NCBI RefSeq assembly: GCF_021462225.1
Contig: NC_061818.1
Span: forward strand, 16,699,462 to 16,763,461
Length of the DNA stretch: 64,000 bases
DNA from: Girardinichthys multiradiatus
Taxonomy: Eukaryota; Chordata; Actinopteri; Cyprinodontiformes; Goodeidae
Direction of reading: 5' to 3'
In this document: positions 22,901-34,637 of the stretch, in pieces
Position numbering within the stretch: the stretch's first letter is position 1
Layout: each line of letters starts with the position of its first letter
Made by a program: the position numbers and the translations under genes
The notes under the pieces: model-generated
Databases searched by the model: none
What the model saw: only the letters and a program-made list of their open reading frames with translations
What the model was told of the DNA's origin: nothing

Positions 22901-24780
22901 CTCGGGGATCAATAAAGTATCTTTGAATTTGAATTGAATTAAATAAAAAATACTTCTTTGCATTTAACTTGAAATTTTGCAATGCAGCTGCAATCAAATT
23001 GAGCCAAACAAAAAGAGAATTATAACAATAACTCTCAGGATTGTAGTTATTATTATAGAGTTACAGTACAAAGAATTAGCAAAAGGTTTCAGCATCAGTA
23101 AATTTGGATTCATATAAGAGAAAACTGTTGCTGTGCTTCTAAATACTTTGAGATCTCTTTGGACTATGTGCACTCATTTTTTAAAAGGATCCTGAAGCAA
23201 TTGTCATAACAAAATTTATCAATTATAGCATTAAAAGATATGGTTGAGAAAACATATTCTGAAAAGAGATTGTTAATAATTTATTAACAATCTATTATTA
23301 ATTTAATTTAATTCTTGAAGCTTCAAATTTGGCCATTTGTCTGTCTTTGATGTTTTGTCTTTGTTTTGTTGGAATGAATGTTTGTTTATTTGTTGCATGA
23401 AACAATAATCCATGTTTAGAATAATGTTTCTAAATCCCAGATTGATTAAAACTTTGAGTTTTCAGGAGAGTTAAGAAGCAGCTTGTTTCTGAGGTAGGTG
23501 CATGTTAATAGCTAAGCAGTTTAAGTTACACTAATGTGGGATGGGATGAAGAAACTGTGGTTCCGCCCATAGGCTGTCAATCAGAGGTTAGTTCTGCCTG
23601 ACTCCGCCCACCTACCAGGTTGGTTCATGCCTTTGTTGTCATGGTAACGCTCAGCACCTCCCTTCCTGAGTTTTAACACTGTTTAAGAGTCAATAGAATC
23701 AAAATGCTTGTAGTGATTGTTGCCTTAAAAACATGTTTTTTTGTATAATGATTAAGGATGTAGCATGACTTTTAGATTTATGTGTTTTATTACTAAAAGG
23801 TTAATGAAATAGTTTAAACTAGTTTGAAGAATTAGTTTTGCATACAGAATCATTGGTGATTTATTAGATTGAAAGTTTCCCTGGTACCCTTAAACTAGCT
23901 GACAGTTCAAGATATGCCAAAAGTAAGGAATATATTTTTGATAAAGAATCAGAGTTATGATTTCATATTTGGTGGGAATTATTTATGAGATTCAATTTGT
24001 AGAGTGTATGCATCAAAATTACATTAGATGTCCATTAATCTAATACTCATCTTCATACAAGACAAATCAGAATGATATGTGACTAATTTCTAAGTGAGAC
24101 ATTGATGAACTGAATAATTAAAGTTTGTGTTTTGTTGTTAATGGAACTGAATTGCAGTTAAAAACATCTGGATTTTCTTTATGTTGCTTTCGTTAAATTC
24201 ATAGAGACACATAGTTATGTCAGAATTCATCTCTTTGGTTCTATGTAATGTGATCTTGGTTACTAGAACATTTTTGTACAAACTTTTTGCTGGATTGTCG
24301 CATGGGTTGGACCCTGCGCCAGAAGAGGGGAATGTCAGAATAAAGTAACATGGGGTTCCAAAAGTTTTAGCACTCATGGGAAAAAGGGTAGCTCAGACCT
24401 CCAGTGAGGACTTAGTGACAATGCGAGAGAGACGTTGTACTTTGTTTATATAAATGGTGCATAGCTCCCTAAGACCACATTCTGAAAACCTCTCTGAAAT
24501 TATGGTGTTGATTGTTTTGTGAAATTTTATATCTCCACAGATTAGACCATTTTTGAAATTCTTTGTGGGTTTTCTGAAACTATGAAATATTGACCTGTAA
24601 TCAGACCTTCAAACATCATGTCACATTTTTGATATTCAGAATATTTAGCTGATGGTCACTGCTAGTATATCAGGTGAAGTCAGAAGATCAATTATTTGGA
24701 TTTTGTTGGATGTTTTGATGAAGTTCATGTAGTTAAGCACTTAGGTTTGAGAATGGGACTTTGAATTGAAAATTAGCCAA
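19960..24780 (+). other. Provirus interior without coding capacity
   Basis: After a leader with a possible splice donor (GAACAG|GTAAAA near 19971), about 4.8 kb shows no gag, protease or RT frame in either strand. It is A/T- and G/T-rich. It includes a retroposon tail motif at 22896-22945 in inverted orientation relative to that at 13.2 kb, which may be a later insertion. Confidence 0.6.
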
Positions 24781-24785
24781 GTGTT

Positions 24786-25340
24786 GTGAAGGCTCTACCT
24801 ATTGTTCTCACTTATATGAGATTGAGACAAAGGACACAGGCAAATCTCAGTCCTTTTGAAGTGCTGTGTGGCAGGTCTCCTAATTTGGACATGGGGATAT
24901 TGCCAAGATAATTTTCTTCCACATCTTTGTGTGAAGATAGGATGTTGTTTTACTGTCAAAACCTGTCCACTGTGTTTTCTCAAGTTTCACAGACGGTGAA
25001 GGCTGCATTACCAGAAACAGCCACTTCCACCCTCCAGTCCTTTATTCCTGGCGACTGGATTCTGGTCAGAGAATTTAGGAGAAAACACTGGAAGTCCAGG
25101 GCTGGAATGGCCCATATCAGATCCCACTAGACACCCAGGAAAGCTGCAGGAAAGCTGCAGGAAAGCTCCAGCTCCTCCAGCTTCATCTGGCTTCCAGGAC
25201 ACAAGTCATCTTCCAACTGGATCATCCACGGCCTGAAAGGTGTGAGGACAGCGGACCACCACAAGACAAAGAACTGTAAGCTGATCACTGGCGAGTGATT
25301 GAAGAGGTGGTTGAAGAACACTGTTCTTACAAGGGCACAA
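24786..25340 (+). pseudogene. Retroviral integrase C-terminal fragment
   Basis: Readable pieces are a catalytic-core end (SPFEVLCGRSPN, about 24855-24890) and, after a frame change, a helical linker (YCQNLSTVFSQVSQ). These are followed by a C-terminal domain with the PGDWILVREFRRK pattern that is typical of gammaretroviral integrase. The reading stops at about 25130. A short direct duplication (gaaagctgcag, repeated at about 25140-25165) interrupts the end. The catalytic D,D-35-E region is missing. Confidence 0.8.
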
Positions 25341-25875
25341 TAATCCCTTGGGCAGTGCAACGTTATTTCAGAATCTACTTAAGGCCATCGCATTGCCTGA
25401 AAGTTAGAAATCATAAGGTCATTTGCCTCACTGCACACACACCACAGTGAGAGATTCTTTCCTCCCACTTTGACAGCAAGACTGACTCTGAGGAGGATAT
25501 CTCGGATGCTTTTATCTAACTTTTATGTTTATTGCTTGATATTTATCATTATGGTATTATTACAAATTTGAATGTGTTCATTTCCACCGTTGTTTAGTTG
25601 GACTATGGAAGCCTAACTTCCAGCAGGTTAGAGTTCCTGTTTCTAAATATATTTCTAGAGGAGCTTCCTACGACCGCCCACCTGTACCAGACTGGTAACA
25701 GGGCAGCTTGAAGACATTCAGGAGAGACAGCAGGATTCTTTGTTTTTTAAGTTGTGTTTATAATTTGTTTTCTTTAAAAAAAGAAACTGTTTGCTTTCAG
25801 TACCAGAAGAAAGGACATTCCACTTCAAGGTCACGATGCAGTTAAATGGAAGATAGTCTGTTCTGATGCTAATGA

Positions 25876-26223
25876 TTGGTATTGCAAATATTTTTTATAA
25901 CTCTTGTGTTCATTTTGGGAAAGGTACAGCAAAGACAATGTGTGGTTAATCTGACTAATAATATTCATCAGCAGATTCGAAGAGAGATTCATCACTTTTC
26001 TGACTACTATGAACATGCTGATAATGTCTGGTGGCAACTGATGCATCAAACTGTGAGGAAGATAAGAAATGATTGTTGTTATGTTTGTTGTTTGATTTCA
26101 CGTGCTATTAATGATCAACCATTTTTGGTACCAGTTCCTATTGATACTACTTATGCTCTAGCTACTTTCTTTCCAGATAACCGGTTGGTGGAGGTCGTTT
26201 TTCCTTGGGTGATGGTTTTGTAG
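25876..26223 (+). pseudogene. Retroviral env-like fragment, truncated
   Basis: An open frame of about 115 codons ending at 26223, close to the polypurine tract. It carries a cysteine-spaced block followed by a P-x-P-x-P-like segment that resembles the same region of the envs at 46.8 kb and 53.6 kb. A plausible splice acceptor (tttcag) is at 25795-25800. The transmembrane subunit is missing entirely, so the glycoprotein could not anchor. Assignment to env is inferred from that block and its position. Confidence 0.5.
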
Positions 26224-26269
26224 AATTTTCTTTTAGTTATGTGATTATCTTGTAATTAGAAGAAAGGAG

Positions 26270-26707
26270 TGTAATGGAAAATTATTTTAAAGTGCTCTGA
26301 TATTCCCTTCACCTCTCTCCTCTGACCTCTGTGTTTTATTAGTGTTCTGTTATTTAGAGCAGATGGACTCTAAATTCAAATGCTGGAGAGTTTTATGGTT
26401 AACACTTCCTGAAGTGTATATTTCAAGGGAAGGTAGATGGGTGCCCTCATAAATAACTTTGTTAACTCTGACCCGGGGAGGGTCTAGGGGCCATATTTCT
26501 AAAACTCTTTGAAGTTGAGATAACACCCTCATTTTTGGTATAAATACTGTTTGTGATTTCTGTTCGTGGCTCTGTTTAACTGACTTGCTCGGTGACAGAG
26601 TCATTCAAACGCTGAATGCCTTTGAATAAAACTTATAAAGACAAAGTCCGGATTTTCTCTTGTTATGAGTCAACCTCTACCAACTTTGATAAGAAAATTC
26701 CACAACA
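26270..26707 (+). repeat. 3' LTR of defective provirus
   Basis: 438 bp, about 98% identical to the 5' LTR, starting TGTAATGG and ending CCACAACA, and followed by the duplicated atgg. Confidence 0.92.
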
Positions 26708-26879
26708 ATGGAGTAATGACAGAACAAGCAACTTTAAAGATTTTTAAAAGCAACTTTTGGGTGAAAAAGATTCTAATTCACACAAGTTCAAAATTATGCA
26801 TACAACCTCTAATATGTTCATACACCCTCACTAATATTTGGATAACTGGACCTTAGCGAGTTGCAGACAAAACTGAAGT

Positions 26880-27530
26880 TAATTTCAGTTGGGTGGTTTA
26901 CCTGGTATTTAAGCACAGCCCATTCATTTTCTGCTATTATAGAAGTTTAATTTTAGTTTTTATCCATTCCCAAACTAGTTTGGATGTGTGTTTGGTATCA
27001 TTGTCCTGTTGGAACAACCAATCGTCTCCAAGATTCAACTCTCCACCTGCTATGTTGAGATAAAGTTGAAAGAATTGTAGGTTAATGTAGTACACCAGTG
27101 GTACTGGTGTACTGCACAAAGCAGATAGAATATGCTGTGTGCAGTACACCAGTACCACTAGAGGCAAAACAGCCCCACAGCATGATGCTGCCACCACCAG
27201 GCTAATCAGTTGTTACAGCAATCTTCTGTTTGAGTCTTGTCAATGAGGCCAAATCTTTCTCCAGAATTGTTTGCTGTGGCAGCTGCAAATCTCCCCTCAA
27301 GCTTAAATGTGTCGATTTTGGAGCAAAGGGTTCACACTTGGCCAGCACCCTCTCAGAACATGCTGATGTGAATTTAGCTTCACATTGATTGATGTCCCTG
27401 GTGTTCCAGCAGCATCAGGTATACAATAAGCTTGGGTTTTGGTGATTCTTGAGTTGTTTCTCATCATTTTATCCAGCTTGTGTTTCAAGATCTGTTACTT
27501 AAGAAGGTGACCTAAAGCACACCAACAGGG
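26880..27530 (-). mobile_element. Tc1-like remnant
   Basis: The minus strand at 26937-27197 encodes a WLFQQDNDTKHTSKL motif, the second catalytic Asp of a Tc1 transposase. Upstream sequence to about 27530 follows the same element order. The frame is broken. At 27088-27150 a short sequence (gtacaccagt) occurs three times, twice as an inverted pair, apparently a local rearrangement. Confidence 0.75.
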
Positions 27531-28560
27531 GCACTGAAGGAAGTCATGAGTCATGACAATCTCTAAGTGCCATGTTGATATAATTTATTAGCAAAATCTG
27601 CACAAGCAAAGCTGTAATGAGAGAAGAAAAGGCTGTTAAAAAACAAACTCTTAATAAATACAGGTTCCAAGGAAAACGTTCTGTACAGATGATTTGCAAA
27701 GAAGTCCAATTCATGAATGTGAATTCCCCAGTGAGTACAAGATAAAAAGGCCACATCAACCCAAGCAGCCAGAGAGTCTTTCCTCAGATACCATGCTGCT
27801 GTCAAGCCATTAGCACAATTGGATTCACACCAAGGTTCCATTTAGGTTAAGTATACCCAGCGGACAACCCAAATAAGCACCGCAGGAATCTTGATCTTTT
27901 TTATTAGGACAGTTCAGTGCCTGAGCAAATACATCTGAACTGCACTGGTTATCAATATATTAACTACTTGCTTTGACTCACTGTTAAACTGCGTGTCATT
28001 GGTCACTAGAACAAAAGCAATTAAAAAGATTGGATTCATAAGGAAAAATGAGAGCATAGTTTATAAACAGCCATGAAAAACCCTGTTGTATATGTTAAAG
28101 TTTTATTAATTTGCTTCATAAGTGTAAGAAAACATATGCAATAGTATATTAATATCCAAAAATCAGTGGTGAGGTAGACATGATATTTGGACATAATGCA
28201 CTGAAGTTAAAATCTGTTATTATCTCAGACAGATGGTATGACATTATCTTTTAATACATAACATTATTCATGACACCCAAGTTTTACATGATCTGCCTCA
28301 GGTTCTATTATTTTCTAAAAGTCATTTTCCAAATTACATTTGCTGCGCATTTAATATTTAGCGACAGAACTAATCTCATATGTTGAACAAGTGGATATAT
28401 ATGGAAATGTAGAAACGATCAGGTACAGAAGTGAAGTGACATCAAACTTTCATTCCAGAACTACAAAATGATGCAAGTTACATACTGCTTATACATCTGA
28501 ATACATATGAAAACATTCGTGGGCTGATTCTCCAAATCAGCAGGCAACTTTATCAGCAAT
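27531..28560. other. No recognised gene
   Basis: Two overlapping minus-strand frames (27563-27841) look unlike known proteins and I do not support them. The rest is AT-rich noncoding sequence. Confidence 0.4.
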
Positions 28561-28566
28561 TGTTTA

Positions 28567-28930
28567 CAGTGGCTTGAAAAAGTACACCCACCCCTAGAAC
28601 CTTTCCATATTTTGTCACTTTGAAACCACAAAATTCAATGTATTTTACTGTGACTTTATGTGACAATCCCCTTTGCTAATACAAACCATACCTGATAGTA
28701 AGCATTGTTCCAAAATGTAATTATTTAATTTAATTTAATTTTTTTAATAAAATCCAATGCAACCAATTGCCCTCAGACGTTCCCAATTAGCAAAATGCCT
28801 CAGATGTTAGAGAACATCAGGGAACATGCGCCATCAGGAAGATCAAGAAACAAACCAGAGAAAGTTGTAAGAAGGTTAAAAGAAAGGTTAGGATATACAA
28901 AAAAACAACTCAAGCTTTGAACATCTCTTA
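28567..28930 (+). mobile_element. Tc1-like 5' fragment
   Basis: Begins after a TA (28565-28566) with a terminal repeat (cagtggcttgaaaaagtaca...) of the fish Tc1 type. It runs into the sequence that normally precedes and starts the transposase gene, then stops at the retroviral protease fragment. Confidence 0.65.
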
Positions 28931-28938
28931 AGACCTAT

Positions 28939-29885
28939 TTGATCCACAGATGGGTGGACACCCGTCTTACAGCCCATACTGACACCCCTGAGGAGGACCA
29001 AGGCAGCGTGGGCACAGCAGACCCCATGTTGCTTGCAAAGGTGGGAGAGAACTGTCTGAATTTTTTAGTGGACACTGGATCTACTTATTCCACCATAATA
29101 CAGCAACTTCCTAAACCACTGCTCTCTACTAAGACTGTTTCTGTGATGGGCTTCTCAGGGGTTGCATAAATTCTGCCTGTGACTGTACCACTTCCTGTTC
29201 AGATTGGGACTCAGAGAGTAACTCACCCTTTTGTGTGTTCACCCAGCACACCTTTTAATTTGCTGGGCAGAGACTTATTAGTGAAGCTGGGAGCATCAGT
29301 GCTGTGTGGTACTGATGGGTTAACAGTAACTTTTCCAGATGGTTCCTCTTTGGCATGTGGACAAATGCTTCAGCATGGACAATATTTTTTACAGCCAGTT
29401 GCAGAGGAATATGTTGACATCTACTGGGGACTGTTGACCGCACCTTCTTCTCCAAGCAGCATCTTCTCTGTGTGTCAGCTGTGGAAACCCTGGATTCAAA
29501 GTCTCTGCCCCTACACCTCTCCGCCTGACCCGCCCCATGTCACTCTGTTCTACAACCGTTGTCACACTGAATGGTACCAGATTTGTTTAATGAAACAGTA
29601 GAAGGTAAGACATGGTTTATTTCATTCAAAAATATTTATGTGGCTCCTGGGGGTGTGGCTGCAACAGTTGATTTAACACCTGACCAAGCAGAATGGTATT
29701 TAATGTCAGATGAAGCTGTTCCTCATGTTTCTCTTTCTTTGCATCAAGCTAAGGAATTGGGAGTAGTGGCAAAGCGCTCTCTGGCAGCTGGGGACTGGCA
29801 AGACACCTCAGTCACCAACTTAAGGTATTCTAAGAACACAGACACATACTGTATAAATGTACAGCTACTGATTAAGTTCTGTCCC
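28939..29885 (+). pseudogene. Retroviral protease region of an endogenous retrovirus
   Basis: The aspartic protease would cleave the retroviral polyprotein. The active-site motif (LVDTGSTYS) is at about 29068-29094. The second conserved block (NLLGRDLLVKLG) is at about 29257-29292. The same frame is open from 28939 to 29601 except for a TAA at 29167-29169. A frame change near 29575 leads to sequence resembling the protease-RT junction of fish retroviruses. No LTR, RT or gag is attached. It directly follows a Tc1 fragment and directly precedes the repeat array. It is distinct from the 19-26 kb provirus. Confidence 0.82.
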
Positions 29886-30130
29886 AGCCAGCATGTTGTG
29901 GCGGGCCCCATGTGGGTTACAGATGGGCTACATGGGTAAGGGGTGGGCATGGGCTTCAACTGGACAAACAGTGTGGGCACCACATAAAATTTTTAATACA
30001 GGGCCCATGTGGGAAGCCCATGAGGGCTGTCCATGTGGGACCCATATGGAGCCCATTTAGGTTGTATGGGCACAGGTTACAAGTGGGCAGAATTACATAG
30101 GACCCATATATGTTTGGTTATATGAGCCCC

Positions 30131-30558
30131 ACATGGAGAACCCACATGGGCAGCCCATACAGGACCTACATGGAGCCTATGGGGGTTCAATAGGCATGGG
30201 CCAGAACTGGGTATCACTATATGGGGCCCATATAGATTTAGTTATATGGTCCCCACATGGGGAGCCCACATGGGCAGCCCATACAGGACCTACATGGAGC
30301 CTATGGGGCTTCAAAAGGCATGGGCCAGAACTGGGTATCATTATATGGGGCCCATATAGATTTAGTTATATGGTCCCCACATGGGGAGCCCACATGGGCA
30401 GCCCATACAGGACCTACATGGAGCCTATGGGGGTTCAATAGGCATGGGCCAGAACTGGGTATCATTATATGGGGCCCATATAGATTTTGTTATATGGTCT
30501 CCACATGGGGAGCCCACATGGGCAGCCCATACAGGACCTACATGGAATGGAGCCTATG
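30131..30558 (+). repeat. 124-bp tandem repeat array
   Basis: Units start at 30131, 30255, 30379 and 30503 (last one partial), with few differences. Diverged related sequence extends back to about 29890. Each unit contains several gcccatatgggcc-like words. The unit has no stop in the frames used, so staggered ORFs appear. They are by-products of the repeat. Confidence 0.93.
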
Positions 30559-30599
30559 GCAAAATGTAAAGAAAAAACAGGCAAATTTGACATTACAAA

Positions 30600-31480
<881 letters not shown>

Positions 31481-32119
31481 TGAAAATTCAAAAATACTTT
31501 ATTAATCCCAAAGGGAAATTAAATGTTGTTGTAGCTCATATTATGTAGGTTTCTTCAAAGAGCCGTTGTAGATACTGATTGCTGTTGAGCCTATGTGCGG
31601 ACATGTGCTGGTTGACATTTGCCAGACAACAGGAACAGGCCTTTCAAATTTTCGGGATCTACAACGATGTGGCAACCAGTGGTAAGAGCTCACTGGACTT
31701 ATCTATACTAATGAAAAAAAACAACAACTCTGCTTTACATTATAGCTAATTTGCTCACAAAGCAACATCATTCTGAAAAATAACATCCAGTCAACAGCCA
31801 GTCAGGCTTAAATGAACTTGTTGATTCTAGCATTTGTTTAACTCCCACTTTTGGACTTTAACCATTAGACACAGCTTGTTGGATGTTCTATCTTGTGCTG
31901 TCTGAGAGTCTGATTGAGAAAGTAGTGTAAAGGTATAGTCACTACTTCAATAGAAGTAGGCAAAAGGCGAAGGCAAAAAAAAAAAAGAAATGGTTACCAT
32001 AACCTCCTTAAAACCTATGATGATGGCAGTTGCTGAGAATACAATGGTCGATTTATCCAAACGCAGGTGATAAACTGCCAAAATAATAATAATTATGATA
32101 ACCTTGATTTTGTTAATTG

Positions 32120-32327
32120 TACATTACAGCAAAAATTGTCCTCTGCATTTAATCCATCCCTTAGGGAGCAGTGGACTGCCATTGTGCGGCACCCAGGGAG
32201 TAGTTGGGTCTAAGGGTCTTGCTCAGGGACCCAGAGTGGCAGGCTGTGTTTCGAACTGGGGAACTTGCGGCCTCTCCAGGATGCAAACGCCCTTCTCTCT
32301 AACCACTAGGCCACCACTCCCACAGGA
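32120..32327 (-). mobile_element. tRNA-derived SINE, second family
   Basis: On the minus strand the head has an A box in GTGGTGGCCTAGTGG (32302-32316) and a B box core GTTCGAAAC (about 32248-32256). The body 'gcaagacccttagaccc...' is typical of a fish SINE. It differs in sequence from the SINE at 6.25 kb. Confidence 0.7.
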
Positions 32328-32405
32328 TCCATATGTGCAGCCCGTGCATAACCCATATGGGACCCACCTGGACATGGGGGCAGTTCCATTGAACTCCATT
32401 GATCC
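32328..32405. repeat. Isolated unit related to the terminal repeat arrays
   Basis: Contains cccatatgggacccac and neighbouring words like those at 29.9-30.56 kb and 41.6-42.0 kb. It abuts the SINE. Confidence 0.5.
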
Positions 32406-34629
32406 ACTGAAATTGTTGGAAAAATAAAAAAAAATATTCTGAAGCCATGTGCAAATACCACAAAGAACATGAAGACCAAATTATTGAAATATCAAAATAG
32501 AAATATTGATTTGAAAATCTTTAATGTTCTTCAATTCTTTCATCTACGCTATATGATTTTCTTTTAAAAAATAAAATAATGCAGGGGCATTTTATACATT
32601 GTAGATATTCTAATTTTGATTTTGTACCATAATCATAAATTCAATTGATGGTATTTTACATCTGCTTGCACAGACATATAAATGTAATTAAGTTTTTCAA
32701 TTGAGGTATTTAATTTCTAATTATGATTAGGCCTATTTAATGGAAGAAAACACATTTCTAAAATACCTAAAACATAATTTGCCTAAAATATCTTCCTTTT
32801 AAAGAATTGACATTCCAATATAAGATATCAGTATTGGTAAAAAAACAAAATAAACCAACAAAAAAACAATAATAGCAATAAACTCGTATCTAACCCATAT
32901 CCAAAATTGTACAAAAGCACTATAAAGTATTCATCCGCTTCATAAAATAGTTCCAGATCAAAATCTTTTTTGATAAAATCAGCGTCATAATTCTGTATCT
33001 TCAGGATATGAGAGAGGTAGAGAGAGAAAGCAAAAAAGGGGGGAAAGTTCGCACATTAAACCTGCTTAAAATGGTTTGTGCCTGGGTAAATTGTGCTGGA
33101 TGCTCACACGGACAACCCTGGCGGATGGATATTTTTAACAGAAGTAGCTTCAGCTCGAATTATTCACTTTCCATCTTCCACGGTGAACTGAGATGTCCTT
33201 GCTAAGGTCAGACTAACTGTTAAAACTATGTTCAGAAGCTTTCCCCGTGTTAGAGTCCATAATGTCGTTGTTAATTTTACGTGTAAAATTGACTTATAAT
33301 GTTTAGGAGGATTATGCGGTTTAAAGTTTAAAGTTAGCTAGCTGACTGAGCATACTTGACCTTGCCGGATAGCGGTAGTTAGCCCGGTAGAAGGCTCACA
33401 TTTGAAACCACCTAAAATAGGGCAGGCAGGAGATACATCCATGAAAGTCGAGGTGAGGCTGGAGTCTGATTTAAAAAAATAAATAATTTATAGCTTTGCC
33501 TTTTAGCTTTGTGCTGTTTCCAATGCCTTCTGGATCAGCATTCTTCCTGACATCCTGCCGCCACTTTTTTTTTTACTTCCTACACTGTGGCTAATATACA
33601 ACATCTTGTGTTAAAATATGTGAATTTCTCTCCAATCTTCGGAATATTTGCGTGGTTCGTTGTTTAAACACTGTCATGTTATCCACCTCCTAAAGAGTAA
33701 CAGTACCGTCTTTTTTTAGTTCTGAGGCTTTTGCTCCTGGTCTTCAAAGCAAAATCAAGTGAAGGTATGCGGCCACTGGAAGCGTAGAGAATCTGAGAAA
33801 TGCCCGCTTCTTATCATTGTCTGTGTGAAATGTGTAGCAATAAAACTGATTTGTTTTAGTAAGGAAGAAGAAAGTTTGACTCTGCTGCCATTTTGGCGCC
33901 CAAAGCAGCCCGCCATGTCGTCTACGCTTTTGTCAGATCAGGTCCAGGTAGAGGATAGGTGTCTTGTATTAAATTGCCATTAAAGGACAGCCTCGTTATA
34001 TAGATTGCTAGACTCCAAGTGCTCGCTCACCAAGTGTGCAGAATTCAGAAAGCGCTGCTATGGATATGGAACATATGCGTCCAGTAGACATGTACCTTCA
34101 GGCACTAAATAGTGTCTGCAGAGCCAGAGGCTTCACGTTTAGCGCCTCTGGGCTGTACTTTCGGGTCTGGTCTCACCAGTTGATCTGCAGGCTCACGCTA
34201 TGGGCTTCTACAGTAACTTCCCTGGTGAAAAATATTCAAAGTGGGGCTGAGCCCCCCTAAGCCAGTTTCAGCAACTATCCCAATATTTTACACAAATGGC
34301 AGGATTCCGGAACACCTTGAAAAAGTAATTGTTTCATGTCAGTATTAACCCTCTGTATCGCACTGAGTTTCTGGTTGATTTTTGCCTAAAGATTCACGAT
34401 TCTTTATTGTCATTGTATGACCATAATGAAATTGTGTTGAGATCCGGCTCCAAAGATACACATTTATTGCACAGACATAATTAAAAACACTTGCAGAACA
34501 GGGAGTGGCTGCTGCTCAGAGTTTTATGCTTGTGCCGTTCTGTTTAGGACTCAGACTCACTCCAAACATGTTCAGCACTTGTATACTATGATCACGAATA
34601 ATGTCAAACTATTAAAATCTTTGTTTCAG
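32406..34629. other. Upstream region of the transposase gene; no recognised gene
   Basis: AT-rich to about 33000, then more mixed composition with several short frames of no recognisable identity. It may contain the promoter and noncoding first exon(s) of the CACTA-like transposase, whose coding exon starts after a splice acceptor at 34628-34629. A retroposon-tail-like stretch lies near 34390-34480. Confidence 0.4.
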
Positions 34630-34637
34630 ATCCAAAC

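Larger units (their letters stand above)
19088..26707 (+). mobile_element. Defective class I-like endogenous retrovirus
   Basis: A provirus of 7.6 kb bounded by a 4-bp target duplication, atgg at 19084-19087 and 26708-26711. Its LTRs are 437 and 438 bp and differ at seven substitutions and one indel. Four-base duplications, an integrase C-terminus (24.8-25.3 kb) and an env-like fragment (25.9-26.2 kb) suggest a gamma/epsilon-type virus. Gag, protease, RT and most of integrase are absent. The interior from 19.96 to 24.78 kb has no recognisable coding sequence. A polypurine tract is at 26258-26269. Confidence 0.88.

Noticed and set aside
27544..27841. Two overlapping minus-strand ORFs with hydrophobic content
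   Set aside because: They overlap each other in different frames, match nothing I know and have no splice or promoter context.
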